Part shown: positions 1-10,267 of the stretch, in pieces
How positions within the stretch are numbered: position 1 is the stretch's first letter
How the letters are laid out: each line of letters opens with the position of its first letter
Assembly (NCBI RefSeq): GCF_009758415.1
Contig: NZ_WQRF01000007.1
Span: 45,113 to 109,112, forward strand
Direction: 5' to 3'
Origin: Devosia marina
GTDB taxonomy: Bacteria; Pseudomonadota; Alphaproteobacteria; Rhizobiales; Devosiaceae
DNA length: 64,000 nt
The notes under the pieces: generated by a model
Told to the model about the DNA's origin: nothing
The model's input: only the letters and a program-made list of their open reading frames with translations
Database searches by the model: none
Translations under genes and position numbers: made by a program

Positions 1-306
1 ACGGATGACGTTCAGGATTCCAGCGGCAAAGCCCATCAACAGCAGGATGAGCAAGCCCCAGGGGCTGGTTCCCAGGCCAAGGTCGATGAGGTAGCCGAGA
101 CCGGCGCCCACCAGGACCGCGGCGATGAACTCGGTGCCGATGCGCATGCCGCGCGCCATACCGCTCATCTCCGGGGAAGCATCTCGGGCGGATCTGTTGT
201 CCTCCCGGTCGCGCTCCCGCTTGGCAGAGGCGATACGCGATGCAAGATCGTGCGTCACCCCCCGGGCGCTTTCTGATCGGCCCTGGTCGTCTGGCGAACT
301 GGTCAT
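1..306 (-). CDS. atpI: ATP synthase protein I (AtpI), 5' part, truncated by window edge
   Basis: The first 102 codons are present and the gene continues past the left edge. The N-terminal 50 residues are charged and hydrophilic (MTSSPDDQGR...). Two hydrophobic segments follow, the first carrying AAVLVGAGLGYLIDLGLG, the glycine-rich membrane hairpin typical of AtpI. AtpI is a small inner-membrane protein that usually heads the F-type ATP synthase operon and helps assemble the c-ring, so atpB/E/F probably lie off the left edge. The ATG is preceded by a good ribosome site (AAAGGGAG, about 5 nt upstream). Identification rests on hydrophobic pattern and glycine motif; the C-terminus cannot be seen. 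Confidence 0.8.
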   Translation of the reverse strand, partial: MTSSPDDQGRSESARGVTHDLASRIASAKRERDREDNRSARDASPEMSGMARGMRIGTEFIAAVLVGAGLGYLIDLGLGTSPWGLLILLLMGFAAGILNVIR

Positions 307-564
307 CCGCTGCTCCCTTTGGCCGGCCATTTTCCGGAATTTCCGGACGCCCTTTTAAGTCGCGCGCAACATAGTGGTGGCCCCAATTGGTGTCAAGGCG
401 CGCGCGGCTTATGTAAGTGTCTGTTTTAACAAGACGATTTGCTGTGTGGTGGGGGTGCGGCATGCTGTCCACACCGCGATCGTGGCAGAGTCAGGGCAGG
501 GTGGGGGGATTCTCCCCCTGCCTGGCTTTGCGCGGGGTGGTGAAGAGCACCGCCGATCGACGGG

Positions 565-3500
565 TCAACTCGCTTCCCGGAAGCTCTCTGCCGTCGTCAG
601 ATCGACCGAGACGAGTTGCGATACGCCGCGCTCGGCCATGGTGACGCCGAACAGGCGATCCACCCGGCTCATGGTGATGGGATTATGGGTGATGACCATG
701 AAGCGGGTATTGGTACGCTGGCGCATGGAATCGAGCAGATTGCAGAAGCGCTCGACATTGGCGTCGTCGAGCGGCGCATCCACCTCGTCGAGCACGCAGA
801 TCGGCGCGGGATTGGTCAGGAACACCGCGAAGATAAGCGACATCGCAGTCAGTGCCTGCTCGCCGCCCGAAAGCAGGGTCATGGTCTGCGGCTTCTTGCC
901 GGGCGGACGGGCTATGATTTCCAGGCCCGCTTCAAGCGGATCATCGCTTTCCACAAAACTCAGCTCGGCCGTCCCACCGCCGAACAGGGTGGTGAACAGC
1001 TCCTGGAAATGCGCATTGACCTTGCCGAAGGCTTCATTGAGGCGGGCCCGGCCTTCGCGGTTGAGCGCAGCAATGCCGCCGCGCAGCTTGGCAATGGCCT
1101 CGATGATGTCGTCGCGGTCGCGCACCATGGTGTCCAGCTTGTCCTGGACCTCCTCGGCTTCCTTTTCCGCTGACAGGTTGACCCCGCCCAGCCGCTCGCG
1201 CTCGGCCTTGAGCCGGTCCAGCTTCTGCTCGGTTGCATGCTCATTGGGCAGCGCTTCGGCGGGGCGGATGCCTGAGGCTTCGAGCGTTTTCGAGGCCGGA
1301 ATGCCCAGAGATTCCTCGACCTGGCGCTCGATCTGCTGGCGCTGGGCGATTGCGCCTTTCAGCCGCTCCTCGATGCGGGTCAGCTCGATGCGAACCGCAT
1401 TGAGCGTGTCACCTGCGCCCTTGAGGGTTTTTTCGGCGTCGCGCCAGGCGGTCTGGGCCGCGCTCAGGCGGTCGCCCGCGGCCTTGTGGTCCACCTGCGC
1501 GATTTCAATCTGGTCATCCAATTGGGCCTTGCGACTGTCGAAACCCTCCGGCGCCTCTGCCAGATTGCCGAGTTGGGCCTGCACCTCGGCCATGCGCTGG
1601 TCGAGCGTGGCCAATTGCGCTTGCGCGCCATCGCGGCGGCGCTGCCATGCAGCGCTGTCCCGCTCGAGCTGATCCAGTCGCGCGGCCCGCATGCGCGCCG
1701 CCGATTCCACTGTGCTGAGCTTGAGGCGGGCCTGGTCGGCCTTGTCGCGCAGGGCAGTCAGCTTCTGTTGGCCTGCCGCCGCGGCAGCGGCCATTTCGGT
1801 TTCGTCGCCAGCTTCGGCCAGCGAGGCCTCGGCATCGGCCAGCATGGCTTCGGCTTCGGTGACGCTGGCGGCCAGCCGCGCCTGGGCTTCTTCAAGCGTC
1901 GAGCGGCGGGTGGCGAGATCGCCCATGGCGCGCTGCGCCTTGTCGAGTTCGGCCTGCGCCGCGCCGATCGCGTGCTGAGCCTTGCGCCAGTCCTCGCGGC
2001 AGGTGCGCTCGCTCTGGCGGGCCGTGTCGAGCGCGGCCACCAGGGCATCGACATCCCGGCGCCAACTGTTGCGCTCGCCCTTGGCGCGCAGGATTTCCTC
2101 GTCGAGTTCGGCCAGGCGATTGCGCTGGGCCAGACGCTGCGCGGCAGCGCTCGGGGCATCGGCGGCGGCAATGAAACCGTCCCAGCGCCACAGCGCACCG
2201 TCCAGCGTTACCAACCTCTGGCCGGGCTTGAGCGCCTTCATCAGCCCCGGCCCGTCGACCGCATCGACCAGACCGATCTGGTCGAGCCGGCGCTTGAGCA
2301 ATCCGGTGCCGGTGACATGGCGCGAAAGCGGTTCGGCGCCCTGCGGCAAGGCCGGGTCGTCATAGCCGTCAATGGCGATGGACCAGTGCATCGGCGCCCC
2401 GGCATCGGACGAGGCTTCCAGATCATCCCCCAGCGCAGCACCCAGCGCGGTTTCATAGCCGGGCTCGACCGAGAGTTCGTCGACCACGGCGGGCCAGAGG
2501 CTGGCGCCGGTATTGAGCATCTTGCCCAGCGTCGAGGCCTCGGCCTCAAGCCGGGTCACCAGCGCATCGAGTTCGGACAGGCGCGGCCGGGCCGCGTCGA
2601 GCTTGGCCTGAGCGGCGCCGGAAGCCTCCTCGGCAGCGAGTGCCGCGGTCTCTGCCGTCGCGGTAGCGGCCTGCGCCGCTTCGAGCGCGGCGCGCCGGGC
2701 AGCAAGCGATTCATCGGCTTCGAGCGCCGCAATGACGCGGGCCTGATCGGCTTCGACCTCGGCCAGTTGCTGGGCCAGTCGGGCGCGGCGGTTGCGGGCG
2801 TCGCTCAGATTGCGTTCGGCCTGGATGCGGCGGGCGCGCATCTGCGCCAGGGCATCGGCGGCCTCGCGCGTGGCGGCGTCCGCTTCGGCAACAGCGGCTT
2901 TGGCCGCCTCGGCCTCAACGCGGGCGGCGTCGAACGCGGCCTGCGCGGCCTGCTGTTCGGCGGTAAGCTGGGTCTGTTCCTCGGCATAGGCGGCCAGCGT
3001 CACCTCGGCTTCACCGACCAATTCGCGTTCGCGGGTGCCGTCCGCCGCAATCTGGCGCAGCCGATCCTCTAGTTCGGCCCGGCGCTGGCCCATGCGGCGC
3101 GCTTCCTCGGCCAATTGCTCGCGCAGAATGGTGTAGCGCTGCAAGACGGCCCCGGTGACCGCTTCGCGCTCGCGCAGCGGCGTCAGGGCGGCTTCCGCCG
3201 TTGCAACGGATTTTTGCGCAGTGAGCTCGGCATGGGTCGCATCGGCCAATTGCCGGATCAGCACGGCCTGGGCCGCTTCGGTTTCCTTTTCTGCAGCGCG
3301 CGTGGCCACCCATCGAATGTGAAACAGGGTCGCCTCGGCGCGGCGAATGTCGCCCGAGAGGCCGCGATAGCGATTGGCCAGCCGCGCCTGGCGCTTGAGG
3401 GTTTCAAGCTGGCTTTCTACCTGTGCGATAACGTCATCAACTCGTTCGAGATTGCCTTCGGCGGCGCGCAGACGCAATTCGGCCTCGTGGCGGCGGGAGT

Positions 3501-4020
3501 GCAGGCCCGAAATGCCAGCGGCCTCTTCGAGCAGGGCACGGCGGGCGGTGGGTTTTGCCGCGATCAGCTCGCCAATCTGTCCCTGCCGCACCATCGCGGG
3601 GGAATGGGCGCCAGTGGACGCGTCGGCAAACAGCAATTGCACGTCGCGGGCGCGCACTTCCTTGCCATTGACGCGATAGACCGAGCCTGACTCGCGCTCA
3701 ATGCGGCGCGTGACTTCAAGCACGTCGGCAGTGTTGAGAACGGCGGGCGCGGTGCGGTCGGAATTGTCAAGGACAAGGGTGACTTCGGCGCTGTTGCGCG
3801 CCGGGCGATTGCCGGAGCCGGAAAAGATGACATCATCCATGCCCGAGGCGCGCATGGCCTTGTATGAGCTTTCGCCCATCACCCAGCGCATGGCCTCGAC
3901 CAGATTGGATTTGCCACAGCCATTGGGTCCGACAATGCCGGTCAGGCCTGGCTCCATGACGAGCACAGTTTCGTCGGAAAAAGACTTGAAGCCGTGCAGC
4001 TTCAGGCGGGAGAACTTCAT
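565..4020 (-). CDS. smc: Chromosome segregation protein SMC
   Basis: An 1151-residue SMC ATPase, full length for the bacterial family. The N-terminal head has the Walker A loop GPNGCGKSN at about residues 31-39. Two long Ala/Glu/Arg-rich coiled coils flank a globular hinge at roughly 500-640. The C-terminal head carries the ABC signature LSGGEQ (about 1050-1055) and Walker B CVLDEVDAPLDD (about 1075). It should act as a homodimer with ScpA/ScpB, which are not in this window, to condense and segregate the chromosome. It lies 24 bp downstream of the DsbA-like gene on the same strand and is probably co-transcribed with it, an order common in Rhizobiales. A weak hairpin (495-522) lies after the stop but lacks a T tract. 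Confidence 0.97.
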   Translation of the reverse strand: MKFSRLKLHGFKSFSDETVLVMEPGLTGIVGPNGCGKSNLVEAMRWVMGESSYKAMRASGMDDVIFSGSGNRPARNSAEVTLVLDNSDRTAPAVLNTADVLEVTRRIERESGSVYRVNGKEVRARDVQLLFADASTGAHSPAMVRQGQIGELIAAKPTARRALLEEAAGISGLHSRRHEAELRLRAAEGNLERVDDVIAQVESQLETLKRQARLANRYRGLSGDIRRAEATLFHIRWVATRAAEKETEAAQAVLIRQLADATHAELTAQKSVATAEAALTPLREREAVTGAVLQRYTILREQLAEEARRMGQRRAELEDRLRQIAADGTRERELVGEAEVTLAAYAEEQTQLTAEQQAAQAAFDAARVEAEAAKAAVAEADAATREAADALAQMRARRIQAERNLSDARNRRARLAQQLAEVEADQARVIAALEADESLAARRAALEAAQAATATAETAALAAEEASGAAQAKLDAARPRLSELDALVTRLEAEASTLGKMLNTGASLWPAVVDELSVEPGYETALGAALGDDLEASSDAGAPMHWSIAIDGYDDPALPQGAEPLSRHVTGTGLLKRRLDQIGLVDAVDGPGLMKALKPGQRLVTLDGALWRWDGFIAAADAPSAAAQRLAQRNRLAELDEEILRAKGERNSWRRDVDALVAALDTARQSERTCREDWRKAQHAIGAAQAELDKAQRAMGDLATRRSTLEEAQARLAASVTEAEAMLADAEASLAEAGDETEMAAAAAAGQQKLTALRDKADQARLKLSTVESAARMRAARLDQLERDSAAWQRRRDGAQAQLATLDQRMAEVQAQLGNLAEAPEGFDSRKAQLDDQIEIAQVDHKAAGDRLSAAQTAWRDAEKTLKGAGDTLNAVRIELTRIEERLKGAIAQRQQIERQVEESLGIPASKTLEASGIRPAEALPNEHATEQKLDRLKAERERLGGVNLSAEKEAEEVQDKLDTMVRDRDDIIEAIAKLRGGIAALNREGRARLNEAFGKVNAHFQELFTTLFGGGTAELSFVESDDPLEAGLEIIARPPGKKPQTMTLLSGGEQALTAMSLIFAVFLTNPAPICVLDEVDAPLDDANVERFCNLLDSMRQRTNTRFMVITHNPITMSRVDRLFGVTMAERGVSQLVSVDLTTAESFREAS

Positions 4021-4044
4021 GGGTTCACCCGCCTGAAGGCAAAA

Positions 4045-4761
4045 TTAGTTGGCAGGCGCCATCGCATCGGCTGCGGGTGCCATTGCGTCAGCTGCAGCCG
4101 GGGCGACGAAATCAGCGGGCACAAGCGGGTCGATCTCGGCAGCGAGCTGCTCGAGCGTCTTGCCTCCCGAAAGCGTCTTGCCATTGACATAGAAGGTTGG
4201 TGTCCCCGTCAGCCCGAACTCATCCAGAGCCTGCTCGCGCTGAGCTTCGATCCCGGCGAACACCTCCTGATTCGTCAAGGCAGCCGAGAAGCTTTCCTCT
4301 GTAAAACCGAGCTGCTGGGCCACCGAGTAGATAGCGTCGCGCGGCTTGTCGGACATGCCCCACTCGTTCTGGGTCTTGAAATAGGTTGCAACCACATTGT
4401 GATAGTTCTCTTCCCCGGCTGCCTCGGCGAGCAGGAAGATGGCGGCGTCCAGTGCATTGCGGGCGAATGGCCGCACGATGAACTTGACCTTGCCAGTGTC
4501 GATATACTGTTCTTTGAACGGTTCGTAGACCGTATTGTGGAAGGAAGCACAGTGCGGACAGGTCGGTGACGCGTACTCGATGACGGTGACCGGCGCTTCG
4601 GCATTGCCTTCGACCTTGTCCGTGAGGCCACCCGCTGGCGCCATCAACGCGGCCTGATCGACCATGTCGCCTTCAGCAGCCTGCGATGCCGAAATGCCCG
4701 AAAGGCTCACCGCCGAAGCGGCAGCGGCCAGGATGATTGTTTCGCGGCGGTTGAATTTCAC
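4045..4761 (-). CDS. DsbA-family periplasmic thiol:disulfide oxidoreductase
   Basis: A 238-residue exported thioredoxin-fold protein. It has a twin-arginine-like N-terminus (MKFNRRETI), a hydrophobic core and a cleavage site near SQAAEG (about 28-31). The redox motif Cys-Pro-His-Cys is at 68-71 in YASPTCPHCASFH, and the cis-proline loop GTPTFYVNG is near residue 185. CPHC is the DsbA-type active site, so it probably introduces disulfides into periplasmic proteins; the reoxidising DsbB partner is not visible here. The C-terminus ends in a near-perfect repeat of A-D-A-M-A-P-A, a probably disordered tail. It sits between the DUF721 gene and smc, the usual rhizobial order. The exact Dsb subclass is uncertain. 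Confidence 0.9.
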   Translation of the reverse strand: MKFNRRETIILAAAASAVSLSGISASQAAEGDMVDQAALMAPAGGLTDKVEGNAEAPVTVIEYASPTCPHCASFHNTVYEPFKEQYIDTGKVKFIVRPFARNALDAAIFLLAEAAGEENYHNVVATYFKTQNEWGMSDKPRDAIYSVAQQLGFTEESFSAALTNQEVFAGIEAQREQALDEFGLTGTPTFYVNGKTLSGGKTLEQLAAEIDPLVPADFVAPAAADAMAPAADAMAPAN

Positions 4762-4853
4762 GTCTCAGGCTCCTGAAAATTTTTGCTGGGGGACACTACA
4801 CACAGGGATGGTGTCGGCAAGTGGGCACGCTCATCACTTGGGGGTGAACGATA

Positions 4854-5369
4854 TTATTGTTTCTTCATGTTCGACCTGCGCGAGAGCGCCAGACCCAGGG
4901 TCCTCAACGCTTCCCGCAGATCGTCATCTTCGACCATTTCGGTCGCCTTGCCGACCTTTGCGAGTTCGCTCTGGCTCGGTTGATACGGTTTTTGCACCCT
5001 CTGGCCTGAACCGGGGGTGAATGGCGCGGCCGACAATCTGACATCATTGACCAGCACATAGCCGAAATAGCGATTGACCGCGGCGGCAATGGCCGGCGCC
5101 TCATGCTGGGCAAACAGGGCCTGGCCCGGCGCACAACGCAGATAGAGCGTGGCGCCTTCGGCCCCGTGATTGCTGCGCGGCCAGCTCAATTTGTCGGGGA
5201 GGGTTGTCTGGTCGAAAGGCGGAGGAGCAATGTGGCGCCACTGGGCGATGATGTCGCGCCCGGCAAAGCCGCGCTTTTTCAGCACCGGGTCGAGCGCACC
5301 CGAAAGCGCGTCGGAAACCGAGAGCGTCTTGTTGCGGCGTTTGGGTTCGGGCAGCGCGTCTTTTGCCAT
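4854..5369 (-). CDS. DUF721 (DciA-like) domain protein
   Basis: A 171-residue protein starting MAKDALPEPKRR. A basic N-terminal tail is followed by a small alpha/beta domain (about 20-125) with LDPVLKKRGFAGRDIIAQWRHI and YFGYVLVNDVRL, which matches DUF721. That domain is shared with DciA, the helicase-loading factor used by bacteria lacking DnaC/DnaI. A role in DNA replication is therefore possible but is inference from the family. I chose the internal ATG at 5369 because residues upstream of it look unlike coding sequence of this family and reach into the neighbouring divergent gene. It heads the leftward group DUF721-dsbA-smc, with 92 bp to the dsbA-like gene. Confidence 0.8.
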   Translation of the reverse strand: MAKDALPEPKRRNKTLSVSDALSGALDPVLKKRGFAGRDIIAQWRHIAPPPFDQTTLPDKLSWPRSNHGAEGATLYLRCAPGQALFAQHEAPAIAAAVNRYFGYVLVNDVRLSAAPFTPGSGQRVQKPYQPSQSELAKVGKATEMVEDDDLREALRTLGLALSRRSNMKKQ

Positions 5370-5474
5370 GCACCAGATATCGCTCGTGATGCTGGATGCA
5401 CAAGCCCACCCCGCTAATGTCGAATTATTGTTCGGTGTTTCGTCGATCCGCCAGGAACACAGGAGACGGTTGAT

Positions 5475-6269
5475 ATGCCCACGCTTATCTCGAAGGACGG
5501 AACGACCATCGGTTACGAGGCAAAAGGCAGCGGCCCGGTGATCGTGATGGTTGCCGGCGCCACGCAATATCGCTCAATCGATCCAACGACGCCAAGGCTG
5601 ATCGATCAGCTCTCGGACCGGTTCACACTCGTCAATTTTGATCGGCGGGGACGCGGGCAATCCACCGATACGGCGCCCTATGCCGTTGCCCGGGAAATCG
5701 AGGACATCGAAGCGCTGATCGATCTGTTCGGCGGTCGGGCGGGGCTCTATGGGACGTCGTCGGGCGCGGTGCTGGCGCTTGAGGCCGGTGTTGCCTTGCC
5801 CGGCAAGGTGACCTCGGTGATGCTCTATGAGCCGCCGATCGATGTCGACCAGCCTTCGGCAGACTCATGGAGGCAGCACAGCGAAATGGCGGCACTGGCA
5901 GAACGGGGCGAAGCCGAGGCGATGATGAGCCTGTTCATGGGCGCGTTCATGTCACCCGAGGAACTGGCCGGGTTCAAGCAATCGCCGGCCTGGCCGGGTT
6001 TTGCGGCGGTGGGCGGGACCATAGAGCACGACTATCGGATCTTGGCGGAGGCAACCGATGGCGATCACCACCCGGCACGCTGGCAGCAGATTGGCGTGCC
6101 CGTGCTGGTCGTGAACGGCGACAGCAGCTTTCCATTTATTGACGCCGGGGCGGCTTGGGTCGCTGCCGGCGTGCCGGGGGCGCACCGGCATATTATGGCC
6201 GGGCAGGGGCATGATGTCAGCGTCGAGGCCATTGCACCGGTGATTGCCGAGTTTTTTGGCGCGCACTGA
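5475..6269 (+). CDS. Alpha/beta hydrolase
   Basis: A 264-residue single-domain alpha/beta-hydrolase-fold protein with no signal peptide, so probably cytoplasmic. The nucleophile elbow is G-T-S-S-G with Ser95 in LYGTSSGAVL. The oxyanion region is VAGATQYRS near residue 27, the FDRRGRGQS segment is at 55-63, and the catalytic His is probably His246 in GQGHDVSV. The strand-7 acid is likely the Asp in VNGDSSFPFID. The substrate cannot be told from sequence; esterase, lactonase or haloperoxidase-like activities are all possible. AGGAG precedes the ATG at good spacing. It is divergent from the DUF721 gene and sits 25 bp before mutY, possibly sharing its transcript. Confidence 0.85.
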   Translation: MPTLISKDGTTIGYEAKGSGPVIVMVAGATQYRSIDPTTPRLIDQLSDRFTLVNFDRRGRGQSTDTAPYAVAREIEDIEALIDLFGGRAGLYGTSSGAVLALEAGVALPGKVTSVMLYEPPIDVDQPSADSWRQHSEMAALAERGEAEAMMSLFMGAFMSPEELAGFKQSPAWPGFAAVGGTIEHDYRILAEATDGDHHPARWQQIGVPVLVVNGDSSFPFIDAGAAWVAAGVPGAHRHIMAGQGHDVSVEAIAPVIAEFFGAH

Positions 6270-6294
6270 TTTCCTCAAGAGGGTATGAGGGGTT

Positions 6295-7347
6295 ATGCCC
6301 CTCGCACATTCCCAACCCCTTGATTCAACTTCCGTGCTCGCCTGGTACGACCGCCATGCCCGCGATTTGCCCTGGCGGGTTTCGCCGGCGGATCGGCGCC
6401 AGGGCATACGGCCCGACCCCTATCGGGTGTGGTTGAGCGAAGTGATGTTGCAACAGACCACGGTGGCGGCCGTGAAGGCCTATTTTGTACGCTTCACCAC
6501 GCTCTGGCCAAGCGTGCAGGACTTGGCGGCCACCCCGCTCGACAACGTTCTGCGTGAATGGGCTGGGCTTGGCTATTATGCCAGGGCGCGCAATCTGCAT
6601 GCCTGCGCCAGGGCCGTGGTGGCGGAGCATGGAGGGGTGTTTCCCGACAGCGCCGCCGGCCTGCAGAACCTGCCCGGCATCGGCGCCTATACCAGCGCCG
6701 CCATTGCCGCGATCTGCTTTGACGAACGTGTTGCCGTGCTCGATGGCAATCTCGACCGGGTGCTGGCGCGCTACTATGCGCTGGACGTGCCGGTGCGCGA
6801 GGCCAAGGACGCGTTGCGCGGCGCCCTGCAACTGGCCGTGCCGGAGCGGGCCGGGGATTTCGCCCAGGCCATGATGGACCTGGGCGCCACCATCTGCGCC
6901 CCGCGCGCCGCCATGTGCCTGGTCTGCCCCTTGCACGATGGCTGCAAAGCCCGGGAACAGGGCGAACCGACGCGCTATCCGGTCAAGCCGGTCAAGGCCG
7001 AGCGCCCGGTTCGCAAGGGCCATGCCTTTGTCATGCGCGACGCGGCTGGCGATGTTTACCTGCAATCCCGCCCGGGCAAGGGCCTGCTCGCCAGTATGAC
7101 CGAAGTGCCGACTTCAGATTTGGGCGAGAAGCTGGGGGAGCCGGATTTTCCTGCAGAAGGCGATTGGCGCCGGCATGGACAGGTGATCCATGTCTTCACC
7201 CATTTCCGGCTGGAGCTGGAGGTGTGGTCGGCTCTGGTTGCGCCTGATGGTCTCGATGCCGGCTGGTGGGCGCCGCCAGGGGCCCTCAAGGGCGAGGCGC
7301 TGCCGACATTGTTCAGGAAGGTGTTGGCGGAGGCTGGGCTTAGCTGA
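6295..7347 (+). CDS. mutY: A/G-specific adenine glycosylase MutY
   Basis: A 350-residue HhH-GPD glycosylase that removes adenine mispaired with 8-oxoguanine. The catalytic Glu lies in SEVMLQQTTV, the helix-hairpin-helix in LPGIGAYTSAAIAAI, and the catalytic Asp in VLDGNLDRVL. The [4Fe-4S] ligands are Cys201, Cys208, Cys211 and Cys217 with the standard 6-2-5 spacing. The C-terminal third (from about 235) is the NUDIX-like domain that senses 8-oxoG, with VIHVFTHFRLEL. Its stop overlaps the convergent GNAT gene's stop by 8 bp. GAGGGG just before the ATG supports the start. Confidence 0.97.
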   Translation: MPLAHSQPLDSTSVLAWYDRHARDLPWRVSPADRRQGIRPDPYRVWLSEVMLQQTTVAAVKAYFVRFTTLWPSVQDLAATPLDNVLREWAGLGYYARARNLHACARAVVAEHGGVFPDSAAGLQNLPGIGAYTSAAIAAICFDERVAVLDGNLDRVLARYYALDVPVREAKDALRGALQLAVPERAGDFAQAMMDLGATICAPRAAMCLVCPLHDGCKAREQGEPTRYPVKPVKAERPVRKGHAFVMRDAAGDVYLQSRPGKGLLASMTEVPTSDLGEKLGEPDFPAEGDWRRHGQVIHVFTHFRLELEVWSALVAPDGLDAGWWAPPGALKGEALPTLFRKVLAEAGLS

Positions 7348-7831
7348 GCAGCAGGCCCATCATCACGATATCGTCGTGGACGCCATCGCGCAGCAGCGCC
7401 CGCCGGCGGCGGCCTTCGTGGGTGAAGCCGGTCTTTTGATAGAGCGCGATAGCCGGGATGTTGGAGGCATAGACTTCCAGTTCCACACGTTCGAATTTAC
7501 CCCGCGCCGCATCGAGCGCTGCGGTCACTAGGTTAGTGCCGATCCCCTTGCCGCGATGGCTGGCCAGCAACCCCATGCCAAGCCCGCCACAGTGCTCCGA
7601 ATCCTGTTCGTTGCTGCGGCAGATATCGCACCAGCCCACGATCTCATCTTCATCGACAGCGACGAATTGCGGGTTGCCACTTGCAAGATTGCTGGCGACG
7701 AATTGAAGCGACCTCGCCAAGGGTGGAGCCTCGGTGAGGCGTAGAAACCGTCGTTCGCGCGCGACGCTGTCGAGTGCGGCGTGAAATCCCCCGGCATCGT
7801 CCAGGGTTATGGGGCGGATGGTGACGCTCAT
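7340..7831 (-). CDS. GNAT-family N-acetyltransferase
   Basis: A 163-residue GNAT protein starting MSVTIRPITLDDAGG. The acetyl-CoA loop is recognisable in GLLASHRGKGIGTNLV (motif A, R/Q-x-x-G-x-G/A form). It is followed by VELEVYASNIPAIALYQKTGF (motif B), the usual end of RimI-like proteins. The acceptor is unknown; small molecule and protein N-terminus are both possible. The start at 7831 is preferred over further upstream codons because GGGAGCA sits directly before the ATG. It converges on mutY with an 8-bp overlap of stops. Confidence 0.85.
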   Translation of the reverse strand: MSVTIRPITLDDAGGFHAALDSVARERRFLRLTEAPPLARSLQFVASNLASGNPQFVAVDEDEIVGWCDICRSNEQDSEHCGGLGMGLLASHRGKGIGTNLVTAALDAARGKFERVELEVYASNIPAIALYQKTGFTHEGRRRRALLRDGVHDDIVMMGLLLS

Positions 7832-7879
7832 TGCTCCCGGGTACCGCGTGGACATGCGGAAGGCAACGGCCAACAAAAA

Positions 7880-7903
7880 GGCCGCCGGGGCAAACCGGCG
7901 GCC
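7880..7903 (-). terminator. Bidirectional rho-independent terminator after ccrM
   Basis: A perfect 9-bp stem (GGCCGCCGG / CCGGCGGCC) with a 6-nt loop. It is flanked by AAAAA on the left, which reads as TTTTT on the minus strand, and by GTTTTT on the right. It lies just past the ccrM stop and upstream of the GNAT gene, so it mainly ends ccrM transcription. Confidence 0.85.
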
Positions 7904-7939
7904 AGTTTTTAGAGCCTGTGAGCTGATTGGAGGTCAGGA

Positions 7940-9102
<1,163 letters not shown>

Positions 9103-9147
9103 AAGCCCGTTATAGGACGCCGAGGTTAATGGAGCGTTCGCAAGGGG

Positions 9148-9162
9148 TTAGCGAGGGGTTAA
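9148..9162 (-). promoter_or_regulatory. CtrA-like box upstream of ccrM, overlapping the rnhB stop
   Basis: On the minus strand the site reads TTAA-N7-CTAAC, one mismatch to TTAA-N7-TTAAC. It overlaps the rnhB stop codon and lies about 72 nt upstream of the ccrM start, a reasonable activator position. Functional assignment rests on family knowledge of ccrM control, not on direct proof. Confidence 0.5.
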
Positions 9163-9851
9163 TCCGCCATCTCAATGACCGTTTCGCGCAGCAGAAGCGC
9201 TGCCACGGGAGCAAAATCGCGCCGGTGGTGGCGGCTCGGGCCATGCAGCTGCAGCGCGGCCAGATGCGCCACCGTACCATAGCCCTTATGGCCCGAAAAA
9301 CCGAACTGCGGCGCATCGCAATCCATGATGGCGCACATGCGGTCGCGCGTGACCTTGGCCACGATCGAGGCGGCGGCAATCGACACGCTACGTCTATCCC
9401 CGCCGATCAGGGCGATGCCGGGGCAGGGGAGCTCGGGCGGCACATCGCGCCCATCAATCAGCGCGCGATCGACCGGGCAGGGCAGGGCCGCAACCGCCCG
9501 CGCCATGGCGGCCAGGGTCGCGCCGCGAATATTGCGGGTAAAGATGTCGCCGGGCGGTGCCGAAACGATAGCGACCTGGGCCGAGCCCATGATGGCGTCA
9601 TAGAGGGCATCGCGCCGCTCGGCACTCAGCTTCTTGGAATCGTTGAGGCCTTCGGGAATGCTGTCCGGATCGAGCCGCACGGCCGCTACGACGACCGGAC
9701 CGGCCAGCGGACCGCGCCCGGCCTCATCGACGCCGGCGACGTAGCGCGCGCCGCGCGCCAGCAGCATTTCCTCATGGCTGAAATCGGGAAAACCGGACTC
9801 CGGCGCAAAGAGCGTTCCATTTGCTGGGTCTGGTGAGCGACGTCGCGCCAT
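9159..9851 (-). CDS. rnhB: Ribonuclease HII
   Basis: A 230-residue type 2 RNase H that cleaves RNA in RNA:DNA hybrids and at single ribonucleotides. The DEAGRGPLAGPVV signature with catalytic Asp42-Glu43 is at 42-54. The third acidic residue is probably in RALIDGRDVP, and the late motif DCDAPQFGFSGHKGYG gives the KGYGT-like loop. Length is normal. It lies 82 bp upstream of ccrM on the same strand and 2 bp downstream of the DUF4180-like gene, so these three may share transcripts. Confidence 0.96.
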   Translation of the reverse strand: MARRRSPDPANGTLFAPESGFPDFSHEEMLLARGARYVAGVDEAGRGPLAGPVVVAAVRLDPDSIPEGLNDSKKLSAERRDALYDAIMGSAQVAIVSAPPGDIFTRNIRGATLAAMARAVAALPCPVDRALIDGRDVPPELPCPGIALIGGDRRSVSIAAASIVAKVTRDRMCAIMDCDAPQFGFSGHKGYGTVAHLAALQLHGPSRHHRRDFAPVAALLLRETVIEMAD

Positions 9852-9853
9852 GC

Positions 9854-10135
9854 TCAGGCTCTACCCCGCAGCTCGGCTTCGAGCGCCTCGCGGTCCGCAG
9901 CAAACAGGTAGCGGCCGACCTCGTAGGTCTGCAGCTTCTGATGGAAATGGCCGAGTTGGCTGGTGGAAGGATTGAAAAACCTTGCCGCAAACCGCCCAGC
10001 AGGCACCACGATCATATCGGTCTCGGTGCCATGGGTTTCACCGAGCAGGTCCCGGGCATCGTGCCCGCTCGCCAGGGCCCGGCCAACGGCCGAAACGAAA
10101 TAGACCGTCACTCTGTTAATGTTCTCGATGGCCAT
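9854..10135 (-). CDS. DUF4180-like small protein
   Basis: A 93-residue protein starting MAIENINRVTVYFV. The pattern D-x-x-DLL, DMIVVPAGRF, FF-x-x-S/T-x-x-LG and QKLQTYEVGRY resembles DUF4180, where the corresponding segments read D-LI-EA, D-VV-P, FFDL-T-L-AG and QKF-NY. I made this match by eye and hold it tentatively. Function is unknown. The ATG at 10135 follows GGGA at workable spacing. It is directly upstream of rnhB (2-bp gap) and very probably co-transcribed with it. Confidence 0.6.
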   Translation of the reverse strand: MAIENINRVTVYFVSAVGRALASGHDARDLLGETHGTETDMIVVPAGRFAARFFNPSTSQLGHFHQKLQTYEVGRYLFAADREALEAELRGRA

Positions 10136-10267
10136 AATGAGCAGTCCCAGGCTCGTTGATCGGCAATGAAACACGTGACCATGGCAGGGCGATGCCAGAT
10201 GCTTTTGCCGATCACACTTCTGCTGATACAAGAGTCTGGCCGGGGGGCAAAGGCGAGAGAGACTTTG

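Noticed and set aside
1486..3072. A 528-codon open frame on the plus strand
   Set aside because: It is antisense to the smc coiled coil; composition is the mirror of Ala/Glu/Arg codons and no domain is present.
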